Source of the DNA: Streptomyces atriruber
Lineage (GTDB): Bacteria; Actinomycetota; Actinomycetes; Streptomycetales; Streptomycetaceae
DNA: 44,309 bases
Assembly (NCBI RefSeq): GCF_001418325.1
Contig: NZ_LIPN01000113.1
Location: 1-44,309, forward strand
Reading direction: 5' to 3'
Shown: positions 1 to 7,819 of the stretch, piece after piece
How the letters are laid out: the number at the start of each line of letters is the position of its first letter
How positions within the stretch are numbered: the first letter of the stretch is position 1
Notes under the pieces: generated by a model
Databases searched by the model: none
What the model saw: only the letters and a program-made list of their open reading frames with translations
What the model was told of the DNA's origin: nothing
Translations under genes and position numbers: made by a program

Positions 1-96
1 GGAAGTAGGGGCAGGGCGCGGCCGGGAAATCGGGTGCGCGGGGGCGGTCCGCGGCGTTAGCCTCGGGGGATGTCTACGCCTCGCATTTCCTAGCCA

Positions 97-127
97 GGAC
101 ACACGCCTTCACGTCACCCGTGTGTCC
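97..127. promoter_or_regulatory. Inverted repeat in the leader of the ABC-F gene
   Basis: Perfect 9-bp arms GGACACACG (97-105) and CGTGTGTCC (119-127) are separated by 13 bases and end 25 bases before the ABC-F start codon. It could be an operator or a leader hairpin. The rest of positions 1-152 shows no gene I can support. Confidence 0.45.
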
Positions 128-152
128 ACTCGCCAGTGCGGAGCGTTACCCC

Positions 153-1754
153 ATGATCACCCTTCGAGGTGTCGACGTGCGCGTCGGTGCCCGCCTTCTG
201 CTGTCCGGAGTCTCCTTCCACATCGCCCCCGGCGACCGCGTCGGCCTGGTCGGGCGCAACGGCGCGGGCAAGACCAGTCTCATGAAGATCCTCGCGGGCC
301 GGGACGTCCCGGCCGACGGCGACGTCAGCCGGACGGGCTCCGTCGGGTATCTCGCCCAGGATCCCGGCGCCGCCGATCCCGCCGTCACCGTCACCGATCG
401 CATCCTGTCCGCGCGCGGGCTGGACGAGGCCGTCGCCGCGTTGCGTACCGCCGAGGGCGCCATGGCGGACGCCGTGGGAACGGCCGCGCAGGAGCGGGCC
501 ATGGCCGCCTATGCCCGCGCGGAGGACCGGTTCCAGGCGAGCGGCGGGTATGCCGCGGAGGCGGAGGCCGCCCGTGTCGCCGCCGGGCTCGGGCTGCCCG
601 AGCGGGTGATGGACCGGCCCGTCGGTGAGCTGTCGGGCGGCCAGCGACGTCGCGTCGAGCTCGCGCGGATCCTGTTCGCGCGGCACGACACCGTGCTCCT
701 CGACGAGCCGACCAACCACCTGGACGCCGACTCCGTGGCCTGGCTGCGCGCCTACCTGGCCGGGTATCCGGGTGGCGTCGTGCTGATCAGCCATGATGTC
801 GGGCTGCTTGCCGACACGGTCAACCGTGTCCTGCACGTCGATGCGCCGCGTGCCGCCATCGACGTCCACAACACCGGCTGGCAGGCCTACCGCGCCCAGC
901 GCGCCGCCGACGAGCGGCGGCGTACCCGTGAGCGCGCCAACGCCGAGCGCAAGGCCGCCTCGCTGCGCGCCCAGGCCGACAAGATGCGCTCCCACGTCGC
1001 CACCGCCACCGCCGCGAAGAACATGGACCGGCGTGCCGAGCGCATGCTCGCCGGGACGGAGCCGGTGCGGCGGGGCGAGAAGGTGGCGCGGATCCGGCTG
1101 CCCGAGCCCGTGCCGTGCGGCCGCATGCCGCTCGGCGCGGTCCGGCTGACCAAGGCGTACGGATCCCATCGCGTGCTCGACGGTGTCGATCTGGCCGTCG
1201 ACCGGGGGAGCCGGCTCGTCGTCCTCGGACTCAACGGGGCCGGGAAGACGACGCTGCTGCGGCTGCTCGCCGGGCGTGAACTCCCCGATGGGGGACGGGT
1301 GGTCGCCGGGAGCGGGTTGCGGCTCGGGTACTTCGCGCAGGAGCACGACACCCTGGACGGTGCGCGGACCGTCCGGGAGAACCTCGCGGCTGCCGCCCCG
1401 CACCTGACCGACGGCGAGGTGCGGCGCGTGCTCGGGTCGTTCCTGTTCGGCGGCGACGACGCGGACAAGCCCGCCTCGGTCCTCTCGGGCGGCGAGAAGA
1501 CGCGGCTCGCCCTGGCCGGGCTCGTCCACTCCGGTGCGAACGTCCTGCTCCTCGACGAGCCCACCAACAACCTCGATCCGGCGTCCAGGGGTGAGGTCCT
1601 GGGCGCTGTGGGGACGTATCCCGGAGCCATCGTGATGGTCACGCACGACGAGGGCGCCATCGATGCCCTGCGGCCGGACCGGGTGCTGCTGCTCCCGGAC
1701 GGGGAGGAGGATCTGTGGAGCTCCGGCTATCGGGAGCTCGTCGCGCTCGCCTGA
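153..1754 (+). CDS. ABC-F family ATPase (duplicated ABC domains, soluble)
   Basis: The protein of 533 aa has two ABC ATPase domains and no membrane segments, which is the ABC-F plan; members act on the ribosome as translation factors or antibiotic-protection proteins rather than as transporters. Domain 1 has Walker A GRNGAGKTS near residues 34-42, signature LSGGQ near 160 and Walker B LLDEPTNHLD near 182-191. Domain 2 has GLNGAGKTT near 360, LSGGEK near 443 and LLDEPTNNLD near 467. The Arg/Lys/Ala-rich segment between them is the interdomain linker. I chose ATG 153 because homology begins at MITLRG; a GTG at 120 would add 11 unconserved residues. Role in resistance versus general translation cannot be decided from the sequence. 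Confidence 0.9.
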   Translation: MITLRGVDVRVGARLLLSGVSFHIAPGDRVGLVGRNGAGKTSLMKILAGRDVPADGDVSRTGSVGYLAQDPGAADPAVTVTDRILSARGLDEAVAALRTAEGAMADAVGTAAQERAMAAYARAEDRFQASGGYAAEAEAARVAAGLGLPERVMDRPVGELSGGQRRRVELARILFARHDTVLLDEPTNHLDADSVAWLRAYLAGYPGGVVLISHDVGLLADTVNRVLHVDAPRAAIDVHNTGWQAYRAQRAADERRRTRERANAERKAASLRAQADKMRSHVATATAAKNMDRRAERMLAGTEPVRRGEKVARIRLPEPVPCGRMPLGAVRLTKAYGSHRVLDGVDLAVDRGSRLVVLGLNGAGKTTLLRLLAGRELPDGGRVVAGSGLRLGYFAQEHDTLDGARTVRENLAAAAPHLTDGEVRRVLGSFLFGGDDADKPASVLSGGEKTRLALAGLVHSGANVLLLDEPTNNLDPASRGEVLGAVGTYPGAIVMVTHDEGAIDALRPDRVLLLPDGEEDLWSSGYRELVALA

Positions 1755-1847
1755 CGGGCGGGGCGGTCGAGCCGGTAACGCTGTTGTCGGAGTGTCTACT
1801 TGGGCGTGCGGGACGTACGCGGTCGGCCGCTGTGATTCGATGCTGCG

Positions 1848-2405
1848 ATGAGACGAGACCGGGCCGCCGACGCGGCAGACGGCCACCCCGTCCTGCGCTT
1901 GCGGGAACGTTCCGGCCAGCGTGACCTCGAGGCCTGCGTCGGTGTGCTCGCCGCCGTCCACAAATCCGACGGCTATCCGGTCAACTGGCCGTCGGAGCCC
2001 GGCGGCTGGCTGGAAGGCGACGACGCCTTCGGGGCCTGGGTGGCCGAGCTCGACGGGCGGGTCGTCGGGCACGTGGGGCTGTCCCGGCCCGGGGCCGGGG
2101 ACGAGGCGCCCGCGCTCTGGGGCGAGCGGGCGGGGGCCGATGGAGCCGACGCGACGGCGGTGGTGAGCCGCCTCTTCGTCGCGCCGGACGCCCGCGGCCA
2201 TGGGATCGGTGCCCTGCTGATGGGGCGGGCCGTGCGGGAGGCGCGGGCGCGCGGACTGCATCCGGTGCTGGACGTGGTGTCCACCGACAGCTCGGCGGCC
2301 GCGCTCTACGAACGCATGGGGTGGCAGTTGCTGGCCGTCGTCGAGCAGGAGTGGGAGCCGGGGCAGCGGGTCGCCCTGCACTGTTACGCCGCCCCTGCCG
2401 AGTAG
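1848..2405 (+). CDS. GNAT family N-acetyltransferase
   Basis: The 185-aa protein fits a single GNAT domain, which transfers an acetyl group from acetyl-CoA to an amine. Motif A reads RLFVAPDARGHGIGALLM, with the acetyl-CoA pyrophosphate-binding loop RGHGIG at residues 116-121. The later SSAAALYERMGW segment matches the usual motif B region with its Tyr. The substrate is unknown. The gene follows the ABC-F gene in the same direction after about 90 bases and converges on the ankyrin-type gene 22 bases downstream. No strong ribosome binding site precedes ATG 1848, so the start is moderately certain. Confidence 0.85.
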   Translation: MRRDRAADAADGHPVLRLRERSGQRDLEACVGVLAAVHKSDGYPVNWPSEPGGWLEGDDAFGAWVAELDGRVVGHVGLSRPGAGDEAPALWGERAGADGADATAVVSRLFVAPDARGHGIGALLMGRAVREARARGLHPVLDVVSTDSSAAALYERMGWQLLAVVEQEWEPGQRVALHCYAAPAE

Positions 2406-2427
2406 CAGATCGACGGCACGTCGGTGG

Positions 2428-3174
2428 TCACGTCAACTCCCGGCGGGTTCTTGCGCCCTGGGTGCGCAGCCAGGCCGCGACGTCATCGGCTCCGGCCTCG
2501 ACGGCGATGTCCAGCGGCGTCATGTCGTCGTACCCGATCCAGTCGAGGTCGGCGCCGCGCTCCAGGAGGAGGCGGGCGGTCGCCCGCTGTCCGCCGTGGC
2601 ACGCGCCCCAGAAGGCGCTGGTGATGTCGGCGGCGTCCGGCGCGTCCGTCCCCGCCGCGCCGCCCTCGACCAGCGACGCGACCCGGTCCAGGAGCCCCAG
2701 CGTCGCCGCGTCCTGCAAGGTCGTCCGCGCACCGTGTGCGAGGAGCCGCCGGGCCGCCCGCCACTGCCCGAAGCCGCGCGCGTCCGCCAGGGGTGTGCCG
2801 CCCCCGATGACCGCCCCGGTCGCCTCGATGTCCGCACCGGCCGCGATCAGCGCGTCCAGCGCCGCGACGTCGTCGTTGCTCGCGGCCCAGTGCAGCGGAG
2901 TCTCGTGGTGCGCGCCGACGAAGCGGGCGTCGGGGTCGGCGCCGGCCGCGACCAGGACCGCGATGACCTCGGGCCCGGCGGGGAAGTGGCCGGGCCAGTC
3001 CGTGGCGATGTGGAGCAGGCTGCGCGTCCCCGCCGCCTCGCCCCGTCGCTCGATGCCCGCGGCGGCGAGCCCGGGGTGCGCGTCGAGCAGCTTGCGCAGC
3101 GCCGGGACGTCACCGGTCCGGATCGCTCCGGTCACCGCGACGGCCAGTGGGTCGCCCGCGTCGAGAACCGTCAT
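2428..3174 (-). CDS. Ankyrin-repeat protein
   Basis: The 248-aa protein has recognisable ankyrin helices: ETPLHWAASNDDVAALDALI with GADIEA around residues 93-120, a central GGTPLADARGFG segment, and TPLDIAVEAGADDVAAWL near the C-terminus. Ankyrin repeats mediate protein-protein contact; there is no signal peptide or membrane segment, so it should be cytoplasmic. Its first 65 bases overlap the end of the rhomboid-like gene on the same strand, so the two are probably translationally coupled. The partner is unknown. Confidence 0.8.
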   Translation of the reverse strand: MTVLDAGDPLAVAVTGAIRTGDVPALRKLLDAHPGLAAAGIERRGEAAGTRSLLHIATDWPGHFPAGPEVIAVLVAAGADPDARFVGAHHETPLHWAASNDDVAALDALIAAGADIEATGAVIGGGTPLADARGFGQWRAARRLLAHGARTTLQDAATLGLLDRVASLVEGGAAGTDAPDAADITSAFWGACHGGQRATARLLLERGADLDWIGYDDMTPLDIAVEAGADDVAAWLRTQGARTRRELT

Positions 3175-4012
3175 GCCCGACCTCCTGATCGACTCCGTCC
3201 GATTCTGTCAGCGGCCACTGACACGGCGGGCCGTGGTGTGCCGCGCCCGCCCGTCCGTGCAGGACGACGGCGAGGATCATCGCCACGGCCACGGCGACCA
3301 GGTGCTCGCGGCCCGCGAGGTTCGGCTCGGCGATCGACCCGGCCACCGTCGGGACGACCGCGGCGAGGAAGAGCAGCGGCGCCCGCAGGGCCACGGCCGT
3401 GTAGGCGAAGAGGCCGACGATCGCCGCCGAGGCCCCCGTGTCCACCGTGTGCGCGGCCTCCGCGGGGAGACCGAGGCGGTCGGGGCCGAGCGCGATCATG
3501 ACGCGTGCCCCGAGGGTTCCGGCGAGCGTGACGGCGTACGCCACCACCAACGTGCGTACGCGTCCGAAGGCGAGCTCGGCGAGTGCGAACGCCAGGAACA
3601 GGCGGGGCAGGCCGCCCCAGGCCGGGAGGTCCACGGCGGGCACGAACACCGAGACGGGCGTGCGCAGCAGGGACAGCCAGAGGGGCTGGTCGGCCCGCAC
3701 CTCACTGATCACCCGCACCACGCCCGCACCGGCGGCCGTCTGCTGGAACTCGTGCAGGCCGATCACGGCGACGGTGGCGAGGACGGCCAGCGAGACCCCC
3801 AGGGGACCGCGCTCCCAGAGCTTGCGGCACGGGCCCGCGACCACGTTCCGCCACTCATGGAGCACGGCATTCCGGCACCACCTGGCCGGGCGCGACACCA
3901 GTGACCCCAGTGACACCAGCTGTCCATCCTTCTTCTGCTTCTTCGCCCGGACGGGCGAATGCGGAGGATACGTGACAGGTGGGGGCGGTGCGGCGGAGGA
4001 GATCCGGTCCAT
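3110..4012 (-). CDS. Rhomboid-like integral membrane protein
   Basis: The 300-aa protein has a Pro/Lys-rich cytoplasmic N-terminus (1-68) and about six hydrophobic segments (about 71-90, 115-130, 137-150, 155-175, 193-226, 238-252). The segment DTGASAAIVGLFAY (191-204) resembles the rhomboid serine-protease motif GxSG with Ser195, but the last Gly is Ala; a His (237) begins the final membrane segment where the catalytic His would lie. Activity is therefore uncertain, and an inactive pseudoprotease is possible. The start is odd: ATG 4012 lies in a 14-bp tandem repeat that also places ATGs at 4026 and 4040 in the other two frames. Only 4012 is in frame. Confidence 0.7.
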   Translation of the reverse strand: MDRISSAAPPPPVTYPPHSPVRAKKQKKDGQLVSLGSLVSRPARWCRNAVLHEWRNVVAGPCRKLWERGPLGVSLAVLATVAVIGLHEFQQTAAGAGVVRVISEVRADQPLWLSLLRTPVSVFVPAVDLPAWGGLPRLFLAFALAELAFGRVRTLVVAYAVTLAGTLGARVMIALGPDRLGLPAEAAHTVDTGASAAIVGLFAYTAVALRAPLLFLAAVVPTVAGSIAEPNLAGREHLVAVAVAMILAVVLHGRAGAAHHGPPCQWPLTESDGVDQEVGHDGSRRGRPTGRRGDRSDPDR

Positions 4013-4055
4013 GGGATCCGGTCCATGGGATCCCGTCCATGGGGATCCGGTCTAT
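4001..4055. repeat. 14-bp tandem repeat over the rhomboid-like start codon
   Basis: Units GATCCGGTCCATGG (4001-4014), the same (4015-4028), GATCCCGTCCATGG (4029-4042) and a degenerate fourth unit (4043-4055). On the minus strand each of the first three contains ATGGAC, giving ATG at 4012, 4026 and 4040, one per reading frame. The array begins beside the stop codon of the upstream gene at 4052. Confidence 0.85.
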
Positions 4056-4543
4056 TCGTCGGGTCCGGGGCGCTTCGGGCCGTCGTCCCGCCGTCGGCGC
4101 GGCCGGTGCGCCATCAAGTCCCTTGTTCCGCGGGCCTCGTCCGTGCCCACGATCGGGAGCGGGTGCGTGCCTCGTGGCGCGTCCGAGGGGAACCGGAGCA
4201 GCCTCGCGGACGGCGGCTCCACGTCCACGTGGCCCGCCGGTGTGCCGGGCCCGGGACCCGGGTCGGGATCGGCGTCGGACGTGCGGGCGTGCTCCGTGGC
4301 GCGGGCGTGTTCCGCCCAGCCCTCGCGGAACCAGCGCAGTTGGGTCTGCTGCGCCTCCTCCTCGGTGAGGATCCGGACGCCGTCGATGCCCGCTTCCTGG
4401 ATCTTCGAGCCGAGTTCGATCAGCAGCCCGCCGACGAGGTGGGCCAGCTCTTCCGACGCCCTCGTCCCGCTCTCGACGTCATGGCGTCCCGCGCCGCGAC
4501 GCCGTGCGCCTCCGGACGGTCCCTCCGCTTCGTCAGTCGGCAT
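4052..4543 (-). CDS. Unknown protein, 163 aa
   Basis: I do not recognise this protein. It has a polar N-terminus, then a helical, acidic core (residues about 28-85: ELAHLVGGLLIELGSKIQEA, later EEEAQQTQLRWFREGW), a Pro/Gly/Asp linker and a basic C-terminal tail. No membrane segment or signal peptide is seen. It lies 54 bases downstream of the XRE-type regulator on the same strand and just upstream of the rhomboid-like gene. It may belong to the regulator transcript and hence to the tail module, but that is inference. Confidence 0.6.
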   Translation of the reverse strand: MPTDEAEGPSGGARRRGAGRHDVESGTRASEELAHLVGGLLIELGSKIQEAGIDGVRILTEEEAQQTQLRWFREGWAEHARATEHARTSDADPDPGPGPGTPAGHVDVEPPSARLLRFPSDAPRGTHPLPIVGTDEARGTRDLMAHRPRRRRDDGPKRPGPDE

Positions 4544-4597
4544 GTTCGCACTCCCTCTGTGCCCCCGGGCTGCGTAAGTCGGCCCCCAGCTGTTCGA

Positions 4598-5089
4598 CTA
4601 CTCGACCTGCGGCAGGAACGCCTTCGTGACCCTCACGAAGACCGCCTGCAGTTCTGGGGGCACCCCCATTCTCCGGGCCGCTTCCTCGGGGCTCAGCAGT
4701 CGGGGGGCATCGGTCTCCCCGCCTCGCCCCGCCGCGATCGGCAGGTCGTTCTCGGACAGTCGGCCGGAGCGGATCAGCATGTCCCGCAGCGGGACGCCGA
4801 GCACCGCGGCGAGACGCCGCATCGTCTCCAGATCGGGCATGCTCTGCCGCTGGATGAGGCGGCTGACGGCGGCCCGGTGCACGCCCGCGTCATCGGCGAG
4901 CTTCGACTTGCCGCCGCCGCGCGGGCTGTCGATGTCGTAGCCGCGCTCGCGCATCACGCCCTCGATCCACTCGGCGAACTCCTCCAGTTCGTCCGCTCGG
5001 TTTCGGCCACCCTCCCGGACCTGCTCGTGGTCGCTCCCGGGTCGGTACCCCTGTTCGCTGCGGGCGCTGGCCCGCGGGCTGGACACCAT
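4598..5089 (-). CDS. XRE-type helix-turn-helix regulator of the tail module
   Basis: The 163-aa DNA-binding protein has an XRE/Cro-like HTH at residues about 60-108: KSKLADDAGVHRAAVSRLIQ is followed by the typical third-helix and MRRLAAVLGVPLRDML segment. ATG 5089 is supported by GAGGGGAG upstream at good spacing; the same frame stays open far upstream without coding character. It is divergent from the WhiB-like gene that opens the tail module, the layout of a phage repressor or tailocin regulator. The C-terminal 50 residues have no recognised domain. Repressor function is inferred from position. Confidence 0.8.
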   Translation of the reverse strand: MVSSPRASARSEQGYRPGSDHEQVREGGRNRADELEEFAEWIEGVMRERGYDIDSPRGGGKSKLADDAGVHRAAVSRLIQRQSMPDLETMRRLAAVLGVPLRDMLIRSGRLSENDLPIAAGRGGETDAPRLLSPEEAARRMGVPPELQAVFVRVTKAFLPQVE

Positions 5090-5359
5090 GTCGTCGTTCT
5101 CCCCTCGTCGCAGAGCGAGGGTACCGATCGTGCGCGCACCGAAATATGTGCGCGCTCGCACGTTGTTGTGAAGATCCCGCGCAGGCGGGCGCCCGAGCGC
5201 CCGACAGGCCTGTCGCGGCGGTTGTTTCCAGCCACCCCTTACGTCCCTTCCGACCTCACGCCTCTCTGTTTTTAGTTGCGCATGCGCACGCAGCGTGGAA
5301 CTCTGATCACGCATCGACGTGTTCGAACTTATGTTCGCATACCTGCGGAGGGGTTGCGC
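5090..5359. promoter_or_regulatory. Divergent control region with several palindromes
   Basis: This 270-base gap between the XRE-type and WhiB-like genes is rich in dyads: GTGCGCGCAC (5130-5139), a related GTGCGCGCTCGCAC (5148-5161), a 12-bp perfect palindrome TGCGCATGCGCA (5277-5288), and GTTCGAAC (5321-5328). Another TTGCGCATGC occurs just before the WhiB start. The recurrent TGCGCA and GTGCGC cores are candidate operators for the XRE-type or WhiB-like protein. I see no convincing -35/-10 pair. Confidence 0.5.
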
Positions 5360-5680
5360 ATGCTCAATCGGACAGTTCTGCTCGCACCTGCTCTGAACAG
5401 TGCGTTCACTGGCACACAAGTCTCCGGGCCCCGTCCGGACGAAGCTCTCGACTGGCGTAGGAACGCCGCCTGCGCGGATCTCCCCCAGCAGTACGTCTTC
5501 ACTCGGACCCCCGCCGAGGCGGCGCCGGTATTGCGCGCCTGCAATCAGTGTCCGATCCGGCGCGAGTGCGAAGCCATCGTCGATCCCTCGCACACCTGGT
5601 TCGACGGGGTCAGCGGAGGACGCCTCTGGCGCAACGGCCGTGAGGTCAAGCCGCGCAAGTCGGCCAAGGGGAGGTCGTGA
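5360..5680 (+). CDS. WhiB-family iron-sulfur transcription factor
   Basis: WhiB-like (Wbl) protein of 106 aa. The four cluster-binding cysteines are C38, C61, C64 and C70 (C-X22-C-X2-C-X5-C), followed by the family turn in the form GVSGGRLW (83-90), where most members have GVWGG, and a basic C-terminal tail. Wbl proteins bind a [4Fe-4S] cluster and act with the sigma factor. I chose ATG 5360 because GGAGGGG lies 6 bases upstream; an ATG at 5276 would add 28 residues that look non-coding. Wbl genes also occur in actinophages, so it may be the module's own activator. Its stop overlaps the next gene. Confidence 0.88.
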   Translation: MLNRTVLLAPALNSAFTGTQVSGPRPDEALDWRRNAACADLPQQYVFTRTPAEAAPVLRACNQCPIRRECEAIVDPSHTWFDGVSGGRLWRNGREVKPRKSAKGRS

Positions 5681-6195
5681 TGAGCGGTGCGGTCGAGCGT
5701 GCGGCCCTGTGGATCGATTCGCTGCGGCGCCGGTACCCCTTGCTCCTGGAGGAGCTGGCGCCCGGCACGGGACGGACGTTCCGCGAGGTGCGGGGCGGCG
5801 GCCCGGCCGCCGCCGCCCGCGCGCCCGTACGCCTCTACGTCTCCGACGCCCTGCGCGACATCGGCGACGGCGTGGTCGAGCTGGAGGAGGCCGTACGGGA
5901 CCGGCTCGGCCTGCGCCGCATCTCCGCCGCCCCCGTGCCCGTCCGCCTCGGCCGCCTCGCCGAACTCCTCGACGCACTGCGGGAGATGCCCGATCTCGCG
6001 GCCCACGTCGAGGAGGAGACCCGCCGGATGGCGCACCGCTGCGCCCGCGCCCTCGGGGACCCCGAGCAGCTGGTGCGGCTTCCGGGGCGCTGCCCGGCCT
6101 GCGACTCGGTCTCGCTGCGGGCGTTTCCCGAACGAGGGGTCGCGATGTGCGTGAACCCGCCCTGTCGGCACGTACTCGACGAGGAGGCGGCGTGA
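5680..6195 (+). CDS. Unknown protein with C-terminal zinc ribbon
   Basis: The 171-aa protein is mostly helical and ends in a four-cysteine ribbon: CPAC (138-141) and CVNPPC (157-162), with His164 nearby. A zinc ribbon for nucleic-acid or protein binding is likely. ATG 5680 shares one base with the WhiB stop and is preceded by GGGGAGG; a GTG one codon earlier is the alternative. It sits between two regulators (WhiB-like and MerR-type) in one tight transcript, which suggests a control role. I cannot name the family with certainty. Confidence 0.7.
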   Translation: MSGAVERAALWIDSLRRRYPLLLEELAPGTGRTFREVRGGGPAAAARAPVRLYVSDALRDIGDGVVELEEAVRDRLGLRRISAAPVPVRLGRLAELLDALREMPDLAAHVEEETRRMAHRCARALGDPEQLVRLPGRCPACDSVSLRAFPERGVAMCVNPPCRHVLDEEAA

Positions 6196-6398
6196 ACACA
6201 GCCATGAAGACACTCATGAACACACCGCTGATCTCGGGAGACCTCGCCGCCACCGAGGCCGACGTCTCGCCCGCGACCATCCGCAAGTGGGTGCAGCTCG
6301 GCCATCTGAAGGCCGCGGGGCGGCAGGGGCGGCGCTCGATGTACCGGCTGGAGGACGTGTTCGCGGCCGAGCGGCTGGTACGAGGGGCGCGCACGTAG
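6192..6398 (+). CDS. Small MerR/excisionase-type helix-turn-helix protein
   Basis: Starting at GTG 6192, which overlaps the previous stop (GTGA), this 68-aa protein has a winged-helix DNA-binding core: ISGDLAATEADVSPATIRKW, then LGHLKAAGRQGRRSMYRLED. This is the MerR-like layout of BldC and phage excisionase-type proteins, with no effector domain. It closes the regulatory transcript and is followed by a strong terminator. Its likely role is a local control protein of the tail genes; recombination-directionality activity is unlikely because no integrase is present. Confidence 0.75.
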   Translation: MNTAMKTLMNTPLISGDLAATEADVSPATIRKWVQLGHLKAAGRQGRRSMYRLEDVFAAERLVRGART

Positions 6399-6441
6399 TC
6401 GTACGGCGGTCGTACGGCGCCCGTACGTCGCTCGTACGGAG

Positions 6442-6473
6442 AAGGGCCCCGCACCGGGTGGTGCGGGGCCCTT
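6442..6473 (+). terminator. Intrinsic terminator after the regulatory genes
   Basis: Perfect 14-bp stem AAGGGCCCCGCACC / GGTGCGGGGCCCTT with loop GGGT, no long T-run, as is usual in Streptomyces. It separates the regulator transcript from the structural genes. Upstream (6398-6440) the CGTACG hexamer recurs about every 10 bases. Positions 6474-6643 hold no gene; a promoter for the tail genes is expected there but no consensus is evident. Confidence 0.85.
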
Positions 6474-6643
6474 CGCGTGTTCCCGTACGCCTCAACAGAG
6501 GCTGTTCCGCACTCAGTTGCGGGATCCGGGGCCCTGGATCACACTTGAAGCAGCGGCAGAGCTGCGCCCCGCACCGGGGCGGCGGACCTGCCGCTTCGTG
6601 TTGCCCTCACTCATGTCCCTTCTGACTGACAGGGAGTGTCCAT

Positions 6644-7045
6644 GTGTCCATCCTGACCTTTCCCGACGCGGAACGGCTCGTCGTCGACTTCCTCAAGAAC
6701 CGTGCGGAGCTCGCCGGTTCGGTCGTCGACAACAGGCCGCCCGCCGGGTTCGACGGCACCCAGAAGGCCGTCCTCGTCTCCCGCGTCGGCGGCGCGTGGG
6801 TCGACGACCGGCATCTCGACCAGCCGCTGCTCGACCTCGAGGTCTACGGCCCGGACAAGTCCACCGCGCACGGCATCTCCCTCGCCGCCCGTGCCTGTGT
6901 GCTCGAACTGGCCGGCACCTCGTACGGCGGGGCCGTCGTCACCGACGTCGCCGAGGCGGACGGGCCGCGCTGGCTGCCCGACTACAACCGGCCGGCGGGC
7001 AACCGGTACCTGTCGACGGTGCGGATCTCGATCCGCCCCGAGTGA
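6644..7045 (+). CDS. Tail terminator / tail completion protein
   Basis: The 133-aa protein lies immediately before the major tail protein, the canonical place of the tail terminator (gpU-like) that stops tube polymerisation. The sequence FPDAERLVVDFLKNR at the N-terminus and the YNRPAGNRYLSTVRISIRP ending resemble small tail-completion proteins of siphoviruses. GTG 6644 has AGGGAG 7 bases upstream. Identification rests on position plus general likeness, not on a catalytic motif. Confidence 0.65.
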   Translation: MSILTFPDAERLVVDFLKNRAELAGSVVDNRPPAGFDGTQKAVLVSRVGGAWVDDRHLDQPLLDLEVYGPDKSTAHGISLAARACVLELAGTSYGGAVVTDVAEADGPRWLPDYNRPAGNRYLSTVRISIRPE

Positions 7046-7082
7046 GCACCTCGTGCCTCCCCGCACGCCGCACCAGAACCAC

Positions 7083-7107
7083 AGGCCCTGCCGACCCGGC
7101 GGGGCCT
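7083..7107 (+). terminator. Hairpin before the major tail protein gene
   Basis: An 11-bp stem AGGCCCTGCCG / CGGCGGGGCCT (one G-T pair) with a 3-base loop sits between the tail terminator and major tail genes. It may be an attenuator or processing site that sets the expression ratio. Confidence 0.55.
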
Positions 7108-7148
7108 TCGTCGTATCAGCCGTACCGACCGAGATCTGAGGAGTACGC

Positions 7149-7757
7149 ATGGCAGGCAACAACGGCAAGGAAATCCGCGTCGCCGGTACCGGACGCGTTC
7201 TGATCGCGCCCGTCGACACCGAGGCCCCGGCCACCATCGGCACCGAGTGGGACAAGGCGAAGTGGACCGACCTCGGTTACACCACGACCGACGGCATCAA
7301 GTTCAACAAGAAGGACAAGATCGACCCGGTCGACACCTGGCAGTCGGTGAGCCCGGCGCGGTTCATCTACTCCGACCGTGACCTCACGGTGAAGTTCCAG
7401 CTGCTGCAGCTGAACAAGGCGACCCTGGCCTTCTTCATGGGCGGCGGCGCGGTGAAGGCGGCGGCCACCCCGCCGGCGGGGCTCGACGCCCAGGTGGACC
7501 CCGAGCTGAAGGAGTTCACGTACGACCTCGCCAACTCCCCGGTGGCGGACGAGCGGGCGCTGGGCATCGAGTTCACCGACGGCGCGTCGATCTACCGGTT
7601 CGTCGTGCCGCGCGGACAGGTCACCGAGACCGAGGAGATCGGTCTGACCCGGACCGGTGCGGTGAAGCTGGGCGTGACGTTCACGGCGCTCGCCAAGAGC
7701 GACAGCGCGCCGCTGGCCAGCTTCCGCATCAAGGAACTGGCCACGTCCTACTCGTAA
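7149..7757 (+). CDS. Major tail tube protein
   Basis: This 202-aa protein matches siphovirus tail tube proteins in size, beta-rich character and place: it follows the tail terminator and precedes the chaperone pair. It starts IRVAGTGRVLIAPVDTEAP and has the FTDGASIYRFVVPRGQVTET segment seen in actinophage tail tubes. It should polymerise as hexameric rings around the tape measure. No sheath gene follows, so the tail is of the non-contractile type. ATG 7149 is preceded by GAGGAG. Flanking hairpins suggest separate dosage control of this most abundant product. Confidence 0.85.
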   Translation: MAGNNGKEIRVAGTGRVLIAPVDTEAPATIGTEWDKAKWTDLGYTTTDGIKFNKKDKIDPVDTWQSVSPARFIYSDRDLTVKFQLLQLNKATLAFFMGGGAVKAAATPPAGLDAQVDPELKEFTYDLANSPVADERALGIEFTDGASIYRFVVPRGQVTETEEIGLTRTGAVKLGVTFTALAKSDSAPLASFRIKELATSYS

Positions 7758-7819
7758 GCCCTACTGATTGATTGCGCGAAATCACCGGTTGCGCTTGCGC
7801 GTGACCTCATAGGATCCCA

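Noticed and set aside
114..2381. Long minus-strand open frame opposite the ABC-F and GNAT genes
   Set aside because: High-GC shadow frame, rich in Arg/Pro/Gly, with no recognisable domain; the plus-strand genes have clear motifs.
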